A stretch of DNA of 64,000 nucleotides from JANQPC01 sp039208375 (lineage in GTDB: Bacteria; Pseudomonadota; Alphaproteobacteria; Rhodobacterales; Rhodobacteraceae), in contig JBCCRC010000004.1 in the NCBI GenBank assembly GCA_039208375.1, forward strand, positions 1 through 64,000. The letters are read 5' to 3'. This document shows, piece by piece, positions 1 to 7,655 of the stretch. Under the pieces are notes generated by a model. The model was not told the DNA's origin, searched no databases, and saw nothing but the letters and a program-made list of their open reading frames with translations. The stretch's first letter is position 1, and every line of letters begins with the position of its first letter. The translations under genes and the position numbers were made by a program.

Positions 1-142
1 CGCGCGCCTCAAGCGCCTCCTGTACCGGCATCCGCACAATAAGGATCCAGGCGGACATGAAGAGCAGAAGCGGCACCATCAACAAGGCAACCGCCATCCG
101 GAACGGCATGTTGAAGATCCGGGTCTGGGAATTGCAGCTCAA
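1..142 (-). CDS. 5' end of a membrane-anchored protein (partial)
   Basis: The gene runs off the left edge. A TTG start at 142-140 is preceded by a perfect AGGAGG (149-154, minus strand) with a 6-nt spacer. The 47 visible residues start with a short polar stretch and then a hydrophobic span of about 20 residues (MAVALLMVPLLLFMSAWILI), followed by a positively charged turn. This is typical of a single-pass inner-membrane anchor or uncleaved signal. An in-frame ATG 11 codons later is an alternative start, but the ribosome site favours the TTG. The function cannot be told from this fragment. It is divergent from xthA. Confidence 0.6.
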   Translation of the reverse strand, partial: MSCNSQTRIFNMPFRMAVALLMVPLLLFMSAWILIVRMPVQEALEAR

Positions 143-305
143 GATACGCCTCCTGAGTGGACGTAAACCACTATAGTATGGCGATTTTTGGCCGGTCTTG
201 GGCGTACCGCACCACCTGTCCGGTATTTCGAACTCCCGCGGACGCAGGCTTGTGCCCATCCGCCGCTTGAGCCAGAACACCGGCACGTTCCGGGGGAACA
301 TGCCC

Positions 306-1085
306 ATGAAAATTGCCACCTTCAACATCAATGGCATCAAGGCGCGGGTGCAGGCGCTGTCGGACTGGCTGGATGAGGCGGCGCCCGACGTGGCCATTCT
401 GCAGGAAATCAAGTCAATCGACGAGAATTTCCCGCGCGAGCTGTTCGAGGAGAAGGGCTATAACGTTGAAACCCACGGCCAGAAATCCTTCAACGGCGTG
501 GCGCTCCTTTCGAAGTACCCACTGGAAGACGTCGCGCGCGGCCTTCCGGGCGATGACAGTGACGAGCAGGCGCGTTGGATCGAGGCCACGGTTGTGGGCA
601 CGCGCGCGGTGCGAATCTGCGGGCTCTACCTCCCCAACGGCAACCCAGCGCCAGGCCCAAAATATGACTACAAGCTTGCCTGGATGGAACGGTTGGAGGC
701 GCGTGCGCGTGCGCTTCTGGAAGCCGAGGAACCGGCGCTGATGGCCGGAGATTACAACGTAATCCCACAGGATGAAGATGCCGCGCGGCCCGAAGTCTGG
801 CATGATGATGCGCTTGCGATGCCGCAGACGCGTGCGGCCTATCGGCGGATCCTGAACCTTGGCTTCACAGAGGCCTTTCGCACCCGTACGCCGGGCCCAG
901 GGCATTTCAGCTTTTGGGACTACCAGGCGGGGGCGTGGGACAGGAACGATGGCATCCGCATCGATCACCTGCTTCTGAGCCCGCAATGCGCCGACCTCTT
1001 GCGCGATACTGGCATCGATGCCGAGATCCGCGGGCGCGAGAAGCCTTCAGATCACGTGCCCGTCTGGATTGAGATCGATGCGTAG
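306..1085 (+). CDS. xthA: Exodeoxyribonuclease III (AP endonuclease)
   Basis: This 259-residue protein is an EEP-fold nuclease that cuts DNA at abasic sites and has 3'-5' exonuclease activity in base excision repair. Visible motifs are TFNING at residues 5-10, QEIK with metal-binding E34, YLPNGNP in the middle, GDYNVIPQDED (catalytic D and N), NDGIRIDHLL and the C-terminal SDHVPVW with the catalytic His. Length fits the family (about 260). I start at 306 (MKIATF) because a GGGGGA stretch lies about 8 nt upstream; an ATG at 300 is possible. Confidence 0.93.
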   Translation: MKIATFNINGIKARVQALSDWLDEAAPDVAILQEIKSIDENFPRELFEEKGYNVETHGQKSFNGVALLSKYPLEDVARGLPGDDSDEQARWIEATVVGTRAVRICGLYLPNGNPAPGPKYDYKLAWMERLEARARALLEAEEPALMAGDYNVIPQDEDAARPEVWHDDALAMPQTRAAYRRILNLGFTEAFRTRTPGPGHFSFWDYQAGAWDRNDGIRIDHLLLSPQCADLLRDTGIDAEIRGREKPSDHVPVWIEIDA

Positions 1086-1155
1086 GGTCCGGGATCGGAA
1101 CGATCATCTGAATTGACGCTTGACTGTGAAACCGGAACACTGCGCCTGCGATCCC

Positions 1156-1464
1156 ATGAGACCCATCTTTGCTCTCCCTCTGGCGATGCTTTTCGTCGCT
1201 TCGTCTGCCGAGGCCGCCTGCCGCATCGCGGGGGCCAAGTGCCTGACGCCCGAAAAGCGCGCGGAGGTGACGCGCTATGCGGTGGGTGAGGCGCTGCCGA
1301 GGGGTAAGTATACCGTGCTTCTGAACACCGAGTACTACGGGCTGCCGCCGACCGACGGCACGTTTTGGTATTTCAAGGTGGATCGCCGGGTGCTGAAGGT
1401 GGAGCCGCAAACCATGGAAGTGCTCGAAGATGTCACTCGCGCGGCGTCGCGTGCCGTCTGGTAA
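1156..1464 (+). CDS. Small periplasmic RcnB-like protein
   Basis: This 102-residue secreted protein begins with a clear signal peptide (MRPIFALPLAMLFVASSAEA, then ACRIAG). The mature part has the pattern GEALPRGKYTVLL, YYGLPP, GTFWYFKVDRRVLKV. This resembles the short C-terminal domain of RcnB-type periplasmic proteins, which in E. coli influence nickel/cobalt homeostasis. No His-rich or other metal site is obvious, so the metal role is only suggested by similarity. The upstream ATG at 1120 would hide the signal peptide behind 12 polar residues, so 1156 is preferred. It follows xthA after a short gap. Confidence 0.6.
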   Translation: MRPIFALPLAMLFVASSAEAACRIAGAKCLTPEKRAEVTRYAVGEALPRGKYTVLLNTEYYGLPPTDGTFWYFKVDRRVLKVEPQTMEVLEDVTRAASRAVW

Positions 1465-1545
1465 CGCCTTATTTCGCCGATGCCTGCTGCGATTTCGGAG
1501 ACAATGCCGCCAATCCTTTTAGGTTTTTCCGCGATTGTCGCCAAA

Positions 1546-1573
1546 TTAACTGCAAATTAACGGTTTCGCTTAA
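1546..1573 (+). promoter_or_regulatory. CtrA-type binding site (TTAA-N7-TTAA)
   Basis: The sequence TTAACTGCAAATTAA (1546-1560) is an exact match to TTAA-N7-TTAA, the alphaproteobacterial CtrA consensus. A further TTAA follows at 1570-1573. It lies in an AT-rich patch of an otherwise GC-rich gap, about 75 nt before the small membrane-protein gene at 1635. The match is seen directly; binding by CtrA is inferred. Confidence 0.6.
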
Positions 1574-1634
1574 CCCGTCGCCACATTCCCGCCATATCTT
1601 CGCCCGGTTAACGAGTGTTTGGCGTGAGGGTGAC

Positions 1635-1859
1635 ATGCCGGAGATTATCAGTGGCCTCGCCGCGGCGGGGATCGTGTTTGTGGCGGGGCAGCTTTGGCAA
1701 CGCAAGGTGCGCCTTCAGCGAGAGGCTGACGCGCGCGATCGGGCGCAGATGATGGCTGCGCTGCGGTGGCAGCCGGTGAACCCCGATGTGCCGCGGCTGG
1801 TTTCGCCGCGCCGTGTGGCGTCGGCGGCCCCGCGTGCCGGGGAGCGGTTGACCTTTTAG
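1635..1859 (+). CDS. Small membrane protein of unknown function
   Basis: This 74-residue protein has one N-terminal hydrophobic span (residues 4-20, IISGLAAAGIVFVAGQL), then a basic, likely cytosolic segment (QRKVRLQREADARDR) and a Pro/Arg-rich tail. The start has GAGGG about 4 nt upstream. Longer in-frame starts are possible but have no ribosome site. It sits downstream of a perfect TTAA-N7-TTAA box, so it may belong to the CtrA regulon. I recognise no family. Confidence 0.5.
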   Translation: MPEIISGLAAAGIVFVAGQLWQRKVRLQREADARDRAQMMAALRWQPVNPDVPRLVSPRRVASAAPRAGERLTF

Positions 1860-1912
1860 GGCGCGGCTCGCCGGCTAGTGCGCGCTCTAAGCCCGCAGGA
1901 AAGTCGCAGACG

Positions 1913-2302
1913 TTAAAGCGCGTTGCGTTGCCGCGCCGCCCAGAGCGCGTGCGCGAAGGCGAGTGCTGCGATTTGGCCCGCTAAGACAGACGGCCAGATT
2001 AAAGCGATCTGAGCATCGATGTACTTCTGCGGCCCGTAGGAGACGAGCGCGGCCAACACGGCAAGCACACCAGTGACGCGGCCCGCCATATGTTCCACGG
2101 GCCCTAACATCAACGAGACCGCCGCAAGCGCAAGGGCTGCTCCGAGAAATGGTGCGATTGCAAAGGGCGCCACCGTCAAGGGCGGGTGCGGCGGCGTTTG
2201 CGAGTATAGCGATAGGAGCATTACGACCTGGAGCACGATCAGCGCGATCAGCGCGGCGCGGGCCTGAACTGTTGCGAGGTGGGGTGTTTGGTCATCGGAC
2301 AT
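1913..2302 (-). CDS. Small integral membrane protein, about four TM segments
   Basis: This 129-residue protein starts MSDDQTPHL and contains about four hydrophobic segments: ALIALIVLQVVMLLSLY, APFLGAALALAAVSLML, GVLAVLAALVSY and LAGQIAALAFAHALW. The start at 2302 has GGAG close upstream; further upstream the frame contains no plausible coding sequence. It is divergent from the TetR gene at 2392, and an array of TACGG half-sites lies between them, so it is the natural candidate target of that regulator. No transporter family is recognised. Confidence 0.65.
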   Translation of the reverse strand: MSDDQTPHLATVQARAALIALIVLQVVMLLSLYSQTPPHPPLTVAPFAIAPFLGAALALAAVSLMLGPVEHMAGRVTGVLAVLAALVSYGPQKYIDAQIALIWPSVLAGQIAALAFAHALWAARQRNAL

Positions 2303-2328
2303 GGCAGGCTCCAAAAACGTAATTGTAT

Positions 2329-2364
2329 GTACGGTTGTGAAATCCGTAAACTTGTGTACGGTTT
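2329..2364. promoter_or_regulatory. Probable TetR operator between divergent genes
   Basis: Three related half-sites are seen: TGTACGGTT at 2329, the inverted AATCCGTA at 2341-2348, and TGTACGGTTT at 2355-2364. The second and third form an inverted repeat (7 of 8 positions). The array is in the 89-bp gap between the divergent membrane-protein gene and the TetR gene, where autoregulatory TetR operators usually lie. Confidence 0.6.
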
Positions 2365-2391
2365 CTGTCAAGCGCCAATCCCGGAGATCCC

Positions 2392-3024
2392 TTGCCCGAA
2401 AAACCGCCACAGTCATCGCCCAAACCTGACCGCCGTGCTGCCCGCGAAGCCCGAATCGCAGAGGCGGCCTATGCGCTTTTGGAAGAAAAGGGATTTGCCG
2501 GCACCTCAATGCTGGCCATCGCGCGCCGTGCGCGGGCTTCGAACGAGACGCTCTACAACTGGTATGGCGACAAGACGGGCCTCTTCAAAGCGCTGATCCT
2601 GCGCAACAGCGCCGATCTGCGGGCGATGCTCGATGCGGCGCCCGATGGCACCCCGGCGATCGAAACGCTGCGCGCAATGGGCCCGTTGCTGCTGCGTCTG
2701 CTGTTGGGCGACCGTGCTATTGCGCTCAACCGTGCCGCTGCGGCCGATGCCACCGGCACGTTGGGTCAGGCGCTTGCAGCGGCTGGGCGTGACACGGTTT
2801 TGCCGCGGATCACAGCGTTGATTGCCCGAGCCGGGGCCGAAGCTGATTTGGGCTTCGAAACAGTTGAGGGTGCTGCAGAAACCTATATCCGGCTGCTTGT
2901 CGGCGATCAGCAGATCCGCCGTGCGATCGGCGCGCTGCCAGAGCCGGGGGAGACCGAGATCGAGGCTCACGCGGCAAAAGCATTCACGCAGTTTTCTGCG
3001 CTCTTCGCACCGAGCACGGCGTGA
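2392..3024 (+). CDS. TetR/AcrR family transcriptional regulator
   Basis: This 210-residue protein has an N-terminal TetR helix-turn-helix (about residues 14-60: RRAAREARIAEAAYALLEEKGF, then TSMLAIARRARASNETLYNWYGDK). A helical ligand-binding domain follows, like AefR-type C-terminal domains. The TTG start at 2392 has GGAGA about 5 nt upstream; the conserved HTH begins soon after and leaves no better start. It probably represses itself and the divergent membrane protein through the TACGG repeats. The ligand is unknown. Confidence 0.85.
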   Translation: MPEKPPQSSPKPDRRAAREARIAEAAYALLEEKGFAGTSMLAIARRARASNETLYNWYGDKTGLFKALILRNSADLRAMLDAAPDGTPAIETLRAMGPLLLRLLLGDRAIALNRAAAADATGTLGQALAAAGRDTVLPRITALIARAGAEADLGFETVEGAAETYIRLLVGDQQIRRAIGALPEPGETEIEAHAAKAFTQFSALFAPSTA

Positions 3025-3091
3025 CGGCTTTCTTGCGGGGCGCGCCGCGCAGCCCTATATTTCGCCCGACGCCCAAAGGATGGCCCCCGCG

Positions 3092-3424
3092 ATGGATCTT
3101 GCTCTGCCCCCGAAAGTGACCGACCGTGCCTTTGAACGGCTCGCAGAAATCAATGCGGCTGAAGACATGCCGAAAGCCCTACGCGTGGCGGTGGAGGGTG
3201 GCGGCTGCTCGGGCTTTCAATACGATATCAGCCTGGATCAGCCTTCTGACGATGATTTGGTGCTGGAGGGCGCGGGCCAGAAGGTGGTGGTGGACAGCGT
3301 TTCGCTGCCGTTCCTCGCCAATGCCGTGATCGATTTCTCCGAAGAGTTGATCGGTGCGCGGTTCACGATCGAAAACCCCAACGCAAGCTCCAGCTGCGGC
3401 TGCGGCACGTCGTTCTCAATGTAG
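3092..3424 (+). CDS. Iron-sulfur cluster insertion protein (IscA/ErpA family)
   Basis: This 110-residue A-type carrier delivers Fe-S clusters to apoproteins. The family's three cysteines are present: GGGCSGFQY in the first third and SSCGCG near the C-terminus. The N-terminus (LPPKVTDRAFERLAEI) matches the usual beta-strand and helix entry. AAAGGA at 3075-3080 fits the ATG at 3092 (11-nt spacing) better than the ATG at 3080, which has no ribosome site. Which A-type protein it is (IscA, ErpA or SufA) cannot be decided here. Confidence 0.9.
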   Translation: MDLALPPKVTDRAFERLAEINAAEDMPKALRVAVEGGGCSGFQYDISLDQPSDDDLVLEGAGQKVVVDSVSLPFLANAVIDFSEELIGARFTIENPNASSSCGCGTSFSM

Positions 3425-3468
3425 CATCTTGCCGGCTGCTCGTTGCTGGGCATGGACAGCCCCCGTGA

Positions 3469-3502
3469 TCCGGGGCAAGGCTCGCCCGAGCTTGACCCCG
3501 GA
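3469..3502. repeat. REP-like palindromic element
   Basis: Arms TCCGGGGCAAGGCTCG (3469-3484) and CGAGCTTGACCCCGGA (3487-3502) pair at 13 of 16 positions with a 2-nt centre. No T-run follows, so it is not a good terminator. The sequence style (ATCCGGGG ... CTTGACCCCGG) is that of dispersed palindromes common in alphaproteobacterial genomes. It sits directly before the dehydratase start at 3512. Only one copy was noticed in this window. Confidence 0.55.
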
Positions 3503-3511
3503 CGGAACGCC

Positions 3512-4453
3512 ATGGAAGACGCTGCCCTCACGCGAGATGACATAGCCGCCGCTTACGAAGCGATAACGCCCCATGTGCGCCGCACTCCAGTGGTTGCGGT
3601 GGCGGCCAGCGATCTTGGCCTCGACCCGGCGCTTCCCCCGGTGGCCTTGAAGCTTGAACAGCTGCAACACACCGGCAGCTTTAAGGCGCGGGGTGCGGTG
3701 CTGAACCTGATGCGTCGCGCGGTGCCCGCAGCCGGCGTTGTGGGCGCCTCGGGCGGCAATCACGGCGCCGCGCTGGCCTATGCGGCGCGGGCAGCGGGGG
3801 TTCCGGCCACCATTTTCGTGTTCGACTTCACACCCAAGGCGAAGGTCGAACGGATCCGCAGCTACGGCGCCAACGTGCGCCCGGTGGCGGGTGGCTTCGA
3901 TGCGCTGATGGCCGAAACCCATGCATATGCGGAAGAAACCGGCGCGCTTCTAGTCCATGCCTATGACCAGCGCGAAACGCTTATGGGGCAGGGCACGGTG
4001 GCGCTTGAGTTTCTGCAGCAGGCAGAGGTGGATACGCTTTTGATAGCCGTGGGCGGCGGCGGGTTGATAGGCGGCGTCGCGGCCTGGTGCGCCGGCACCC
4101 CGCGCGTTGTGGCGGTGGAGCCTGAGGCCGCGCCCACACTGAACCATGCCCTTGCGGCCGGTGCGCCGGTTCAAGCGCCCGCGGGCGGTGTTGCCGCCGA
4201 CAGCCTTGGCCCGGGGCAGGTTGGCGCGCTTATGTACCCTATCGCCGAGGCACATGTTGCGGAGTCGGTCTTGGTGCGCGATGCCGCGATCCGGGATGCG
4301 CAGGCGCTTCTCTGGGATCGGCTGCGGCTGGTGGTGGAGCCGGGCGGCGCCACCGCGCTGGCGGCGCTAACTGGGGGCGCTTACGTGCCGGGGGATGGGG
4401 AGCGGCTGGGTGTGCTTCTCTGCGGCGCGAATACCGATGCGGTGGGGTTTTGA
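3512..4453 (+). CDS. Threonine/serine dehydratase family PLP enzyme
   Basis: This 313-residue fold-type II PLP enzyme belongs to the threonine ammonia-lyase/serine racemase group, which deaminates threonine or serine to 2-oxo acids. The PLP lysine lies in TGSFKARGA, the phosphate loop is GASGGNHG, and GGGGLIGG binds the cofactor phosphate. There is no C-terminal ACT regulatory domain, so it is the short catabolic or racemase-like form. The start at 3512 (MEDAALTRDDI) fits the family; an upstream ATG would run through the REP-like palindrome. Confidence 0.88.
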   Translation: MEDAALTRDDIAAAYEAITPHVRRTPVVAVAASDLGLDPALPPVALKLEQLQHTGSFKARGAVLNLMRRAVPAAGVVGASGGNHGAALAYAARAAGVPATIFVFDFTPKAKVERIRSYGANVRPVAGGFDALMAETHAYAEETGALLVHAYDQRETLMGQGTVALEFLQQAEVDTLLIAVGGGGLIGGVAAWCAGTPRVVAVEPEAAPTLNHALAAGAPVQAPAGGVAADSLGPGQVGALMYPIAEAHVAESVLVRDAAIRDAQALLWDRLRLVVEPGGATALAALTGGAYVPGDGERLGVLLCGANTDAVGF

Positions 4454-4643
4454 GCGCGATCGGCCTCGCGGACCGCTCGGAAATAGGCTCATCTGCCGAG
4501 GTACACGCCGGACGCTTCGCCTCGATTGGCCAAGCTTTCGGGCACCATTGCGCGCGACACGACGCTTGCGTTAGTCGTATGTCGGCCCGCGGGACGGTGC
4601 AGCGCACGTCAGTCCTGCATGCTTCTCAACAGGTTCCGGCGGC

Positions 4644-5063
4644 TTAAGCTGCCGTCGCTGCAATCATCGCGGTGTCGTAGAACTCTCGATAGTCGGTGAT
4701 CTTGCCATCGGCCCAGGTTGTAACGATGACCACCGGTGTGTCGAACGATCGCCCGCTGGCGCGGTGCGTCCAGCCAGTAGAGCCGATGCCAACGACGCGG
4801 TCGCCCTCGGCGACCGTTTCGTCAATCGTCCAATGGTCCATTGTGAAGTTAGTGGTCAAGCCCGTGAGGTACTCATCGAGCGCGGCGTGCCCCCGGCGCG
4901 CGGTGGTGTAGGGCATCCCCGCGCCGCCGTCGGCCAGCGAAAGAATGCGAACATCCCGCGCCATATAGTTATACCACATCGCAAGGTCGGTGCCGCGGCT
5001 CTCGTGCCACCGTGCCCAAGCCTCTCGCAGCAATGCGGTGTTTTTCTGCTGAAGTGCGCCCAT
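4644..5063 (-). CDS. SnoaL-like / NTF2-fold protein
   Basis: This 139-residue protein starts MGALQQKN with GGAGAG upstream. It has the cone-shaped NTF2/SnoaL pattern: an N-terminal helix, then MARDVRILSLADG, a helix RRGHAALDEYL, and beta strands ending TPVVIVTTWADGKITDYREFYD. Such proteins are small enzymes or binding modules, often acting on small ketones or aromatic compounds. Neighbours do not reveal a substrate. Confidence 0.75.
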   Translation of the reverse strand: MGALQQKNTALLREAWARWHESRGTDLAMWYNYMARDVRILSLADGGAGMPYTTARRGHAALDEYLTGLTTNFTMDHWTIDETVAEGDRVVGIGSTGWTHRASGRSFDTPVVIVTTWADGKITDYREFYDTAMIAATAA

Positions 5064-5209
5064 GCCGCTCTCTCCGATTCTGGTTGGGCGAGATTTCATG
5101 ATTTCTGCATCGCCCGAAAGGGGAAAGCCCAGCACGCCATCCCCGTTGCCCTTCGGCGCGTGGCCCCCTAAGGATGCCGGGCAGGGGACGGGGGAATGGA
5201 ACCGAGGCG

Positions 5210-5935
5210 ATGACCTACTGCGTGGGCCTGCTGCTCGATGCGGGCATGGTGCTTCTCAGCGATACCCGCACCAATGCGGGGCTCGACAACATCTCGACCT
5301 ATCGGAAGACCTTCGTCTTCGAAAACCCAGGCGAGCGCGTGATTGCGATCCTAACGGCCGGCAGCCTGAGCGTGACGCAAACCACGCTGGCGCGGCTGGA
5401 AGAGGCGGTGACGGATCTTGAAGCCGATCCGCAGCAATCGATCCTGCACACGCCCACGATGCTGCAAGTCGCCGAAATCGTGGGGCGAACGCTGTCGCAA
5501 GTCTCATCCGAGGTCCGCTCGAAGATGGATCATGCGCGGCAGGCGGCTTCGGCCTCGCTCATCGTGGCGGGCCAGCGCAAGGGCGGGGGGATGCGGATGT
5601 TTCTTGTCTATCCCGAGGGTAATTTCATCGAAGCCACCGCCGACACCCCGTTTTTGCAGATCGGCGAGCATAAGTATGGCAAGCCGATCCTCGACCGGGT
5701 GGTGACGCCGCAGACCTCGCTTGCCGATGCCAAGAAGGCGGTGCTTCTGTCGATGGATTCCACGCTGCGATCGAACCTCAGCGTTGGCATGCCGCTGGAT
5801 CTGACCGTGATCCCCCGCGACGCGCTTAAGGTGGGCGAAGCGCGCCGGATCGCGCCGGATGACATGGGCTTTCAGGAGATGAGCCGCGCCTGGAGCCAGG
5901 CGCTGCGAGACGCGTTTACCGAAATCAAGACCTAA
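5210..5935 (+). CDS. Anbu (ancestral beta subunit) proteasome-type peptidase
   Basis: This 241-residue Ntn-hydrolase begins MTYCVGLLLDAGMVLLSDTR, the hallmark of Anbu. Thr2 becomes the N-terminal nucleophile after Met removal, and the following Asp and the K in the YRKTF segment sit where the active site expects them. Length matches the family. In many proteobacteria anbu is grouped with an alpha-E protein, an ATP-grasp and a transglutaminase-like protease gene; none is adjacent here. The next gene starts 4 nt downstream. The physiological substrate of Anbu is unknown. Confidence 0.9.
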   Translation: MTYCVGLLLDAGMVLLSDTRTNAGLDNISTYRKTFVFENPGERVIAILTAGSLSVTQTTLARLEEAVTDLEADPQQSILHTPTMLQVAEIVGRTLSQVSSEVRSKMDHARQAASASLIVAGQRKGGGMRMFLVYPEGNFIEATADTPFLQIGEHKYGKPILDRVVTPQTSLADAKKAVLLSMDSTLRSNLSVGMPLDLTVIPRDALKVGEARRIAPDDMGFQEMSRAWSQALRDAFTEIKT

Positions 5936-5939
5936 CGCG

Positions 5940-6674
5940 ATGGCCGCTCTGACGCTCGAAGAGTTTGGTGGCCATGGGCCCGTTTATGGCCCAGCCACAG
6001 GGGCCGCGTTGCCGGGTGTAGTGATCTTGCATGGTGCCGAAGGGCCCATGGCGGGCTGGGCGCACAGGTTTGCCGCGATCCTCGCTGTGCACGGGTTTCT
6101 GGCTCTGCCGCTTGGATATGGCGCAGGTGATTTCTTCGGGGCCGGGCCAATCCGCGACGTGGATCTGCGGGCGGTGCCCGCGGCGGTCGCTGCCTTGGCC
6201 GCCCATCCCCGGTGCTGCGGCGCGGGGCTTTTCGGATGGTCACGCGGCGGCGAGATGGCGCTTCTCGCCGCCGTGCTAGCGGGCCCTGCGGCGATCCCGG
6301 CGCTCGCTTTACACGCGCCGTCAGACACTGTGAACGGCGCTTTTGACCCTGAAGAGATGCGGCGCACCGGGCGTGTGCGCACGGCCGACCCAAACGGCCC
6401 GCGCGCTTGGGTTTGGGCCGGCGAGGAGGCCGCGCTCACCCCCGGCGCCCCGATCGAGATCGAGCGCTACGAGGGGCCGGTCTTCCTGTCGGTCGGCACA
6501 GCCGATGAAGTGTGGGATCACCGAATGACGCTGCGCCTGGCCGATCGGCTGGCCGCCGCCGGGCGCCCCGCCGATCTTTTGCTCGCAGAAGGCGAGGGGC
6601 ATGGCTACAGTTTTCCCCGTGAGCCCGAGCTTTGGGCCCGCCTGATTGCGTTTTTTGAAAGGGCCCTTCCATGA
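5940..6674 (+). CDS. Dienelactone-hydrolase-like alpha/beta hydrolase
   Basis: This 244-residue serine hydrolase has its nucleophile in GWSRGG, an acid in GTADEVWDHR and His in EGEGHGYSFP. The oxyanion region is VVILHGAEGPMAGW near residue 30. The family spans dienelactone hydrolases and acyl-thioester hydrolases; the nucleophile is Ser, not the Cys of classical dienelactone hydrolase. It starts 4 nt after anbu, and its stop overlaps the next start (ATGA), so it is translated within the plus-strand run. Confidence 0.8.
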   Translation: MAALTLEEFGGHGPVYGPATGAALPGVVILHGAEGPMAGWAHRFAAILAVHGFLALPLGYGAGDFFGAGPIRDVDLRAVPAAVAALAAHPRCCGAGLFGWSRGGEMALLAAVLAGPAAIPALALHAPSDTVNGAFDPEEMRRTGRVRTADPNGPRAWVWAGEEAALTPGAPIEIERYEGPVFLSVGTADEVWDHRMTLRLADRLAAAGRPADLLLAEGEGHGYSFPREPELWARLIAFFERALP

Positions 6675-7045
6675 GCGGCACGGTCACCGGCATCGGCGGG
6701 GTTTTCTTTCGGGCCGAAAACCCGGGCGCGCTGACGGCGTGGTACACCACCCATCTGGGGATCACGGTTGAGGATTTCTGGACGCAAGAGCCAGGCGATG
6801 CCGTTTTTGCGCCATTTACGGCCAAGACCGAATACTGGGCGTCCGAGAAACAGTGGATGCTGAATTTCAGGGTGCGCGGGCTTGATGCACTTTTGGCCCG
6901 GCTCGCTGCGGCCGGGATCCCGGCAGAGCAGCGCGCCGAATGGAATTCGCCCGAAACAGGGCGCTATGCGCGTATTCGTGACCCAGAAGGAAATGAGATA
7001 GAGCTCTGGGAACCTCCTGGGGAAAGCGGGGCAGATGACGCTTGA
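6671..7045 (+). CDS. VOC-family protein (glyoxalase/dioxygenase fold), single module pair
   Basis: This 124-residue protein has a vicinal-oxygen-chelate fold: VTGIGGVFFRAENPGALTAW in the first module and RYARIRDPEGNEIELWEPP in the second, where the terminal E usually binds metal. The start overlaps the upstream hydrolase stop (ATGA) and its end overlaps the next gene by 11 nt. It resembles small bleomycin-resistance/glyoxalase-like proteins; the substrate is unknown. Confidence 0.82.
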   Translation: MSGTVTGIGGVFFRAENPGALTAWYTTHLGITVEDFWTQEPGDAVFAPFTAKTEYWASEKQWMLNFRVRGLDALLARLAAAGIPAEQRAEWNSPETGRYARIRDPEGNEIELWEPPGESGADDA

Positions 7046-7655
7046 ACTTGATCATATCGCTATAGCGGGTGAAGACCTTGGCGCCGCGGCTGCGCATGTG
7101 GAAGAGGCGCTGGGCGTGCCGTTGGCTCTGGGGGGCGAACACCGCGAGATGGGTACGCATAACAAGCTTCTCTCACTCGGCCCCGGCGTTTATCTCGAGG
7201 CGATCGCGGTTAACCCTGATGCGCCGGCACCGAACCGTCCGCGCTGGTTCGACCTGGATAATTTCACCGGGCGCCCGCGGCTGACGAATTGGATCCTGCG
7301 GACGGCGAGCTTGCTGGCTGCGCTATCGGCTGCGCCCTCGGCCTCGGGTGAACCGATGGCCTTCAAGCGGGGCGACTATGCTTGGCAGATGGCTGTGCCC
7401 GAAGATGGGCGGCTGCCCTATGGCGGTGCGTCACCGGCGCTGATCGAATGGGCGGGGGACGCCCATCCCGCCGCTGCACTACCCGATAGCGGTTGCCGGC
7501 TGGAACGGCTGGAGATCGCGCACCCCGACGCAATGGCGCTGATGCGGGAGTTTCCCGCGCTTTTGCGCTTGGAGCGCGTGCGCCTCGGGCCCGGGCCCTA
7601 TTTCGAGATGCGCGCCGATATCCTCACGCCCCATGGGCTGAGGCATTTGCGGTGA
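7035..7655 (+). CDS. VOC-family, glyoxalase-like domain protein
   Basis: This 206-residue protein starts with the typical MTLELDHIAIAGEDL strand, where His is a metal ligand position, then GTHNKLLSLGPGVYLEAIAV. The longer second half with the FDLDNFTGRPRLTNW segment matches the larger glyoxalase-like_dom group rather than bleomycin-resistance proteins. It overlaps the previous VOC gene by 11 nt and the next gene by 4 nt (GTGA), so it is translationally coupled. Function is not known. Confidence 0.8.
   Translation: MTLELDHIAIAGEDLGAAAAHVEEALGVPLALGGEHREMGTHNKLLSLGPGVYLEAIAVNPDAPAPNRPRWFDLDNFTGRPRLTNWILRTASLLAALSAAPSASGEPMAFKRGDYAWQMAVPEDGRLPYGGASPALIEWAGDAHPAAALPDSGCRLERLEIAHPDAMALMREFPALLRLERVRLGPGPYFEMRADILTPHGLRHLR

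Noticed and set aside
4450..4647. 65-codon frame starting TTGA-coupled to the dehydratase stop
   Set aside because: No ribosome site, unusual composition, no family features, and it ends inside the convergent SnoaL gene.
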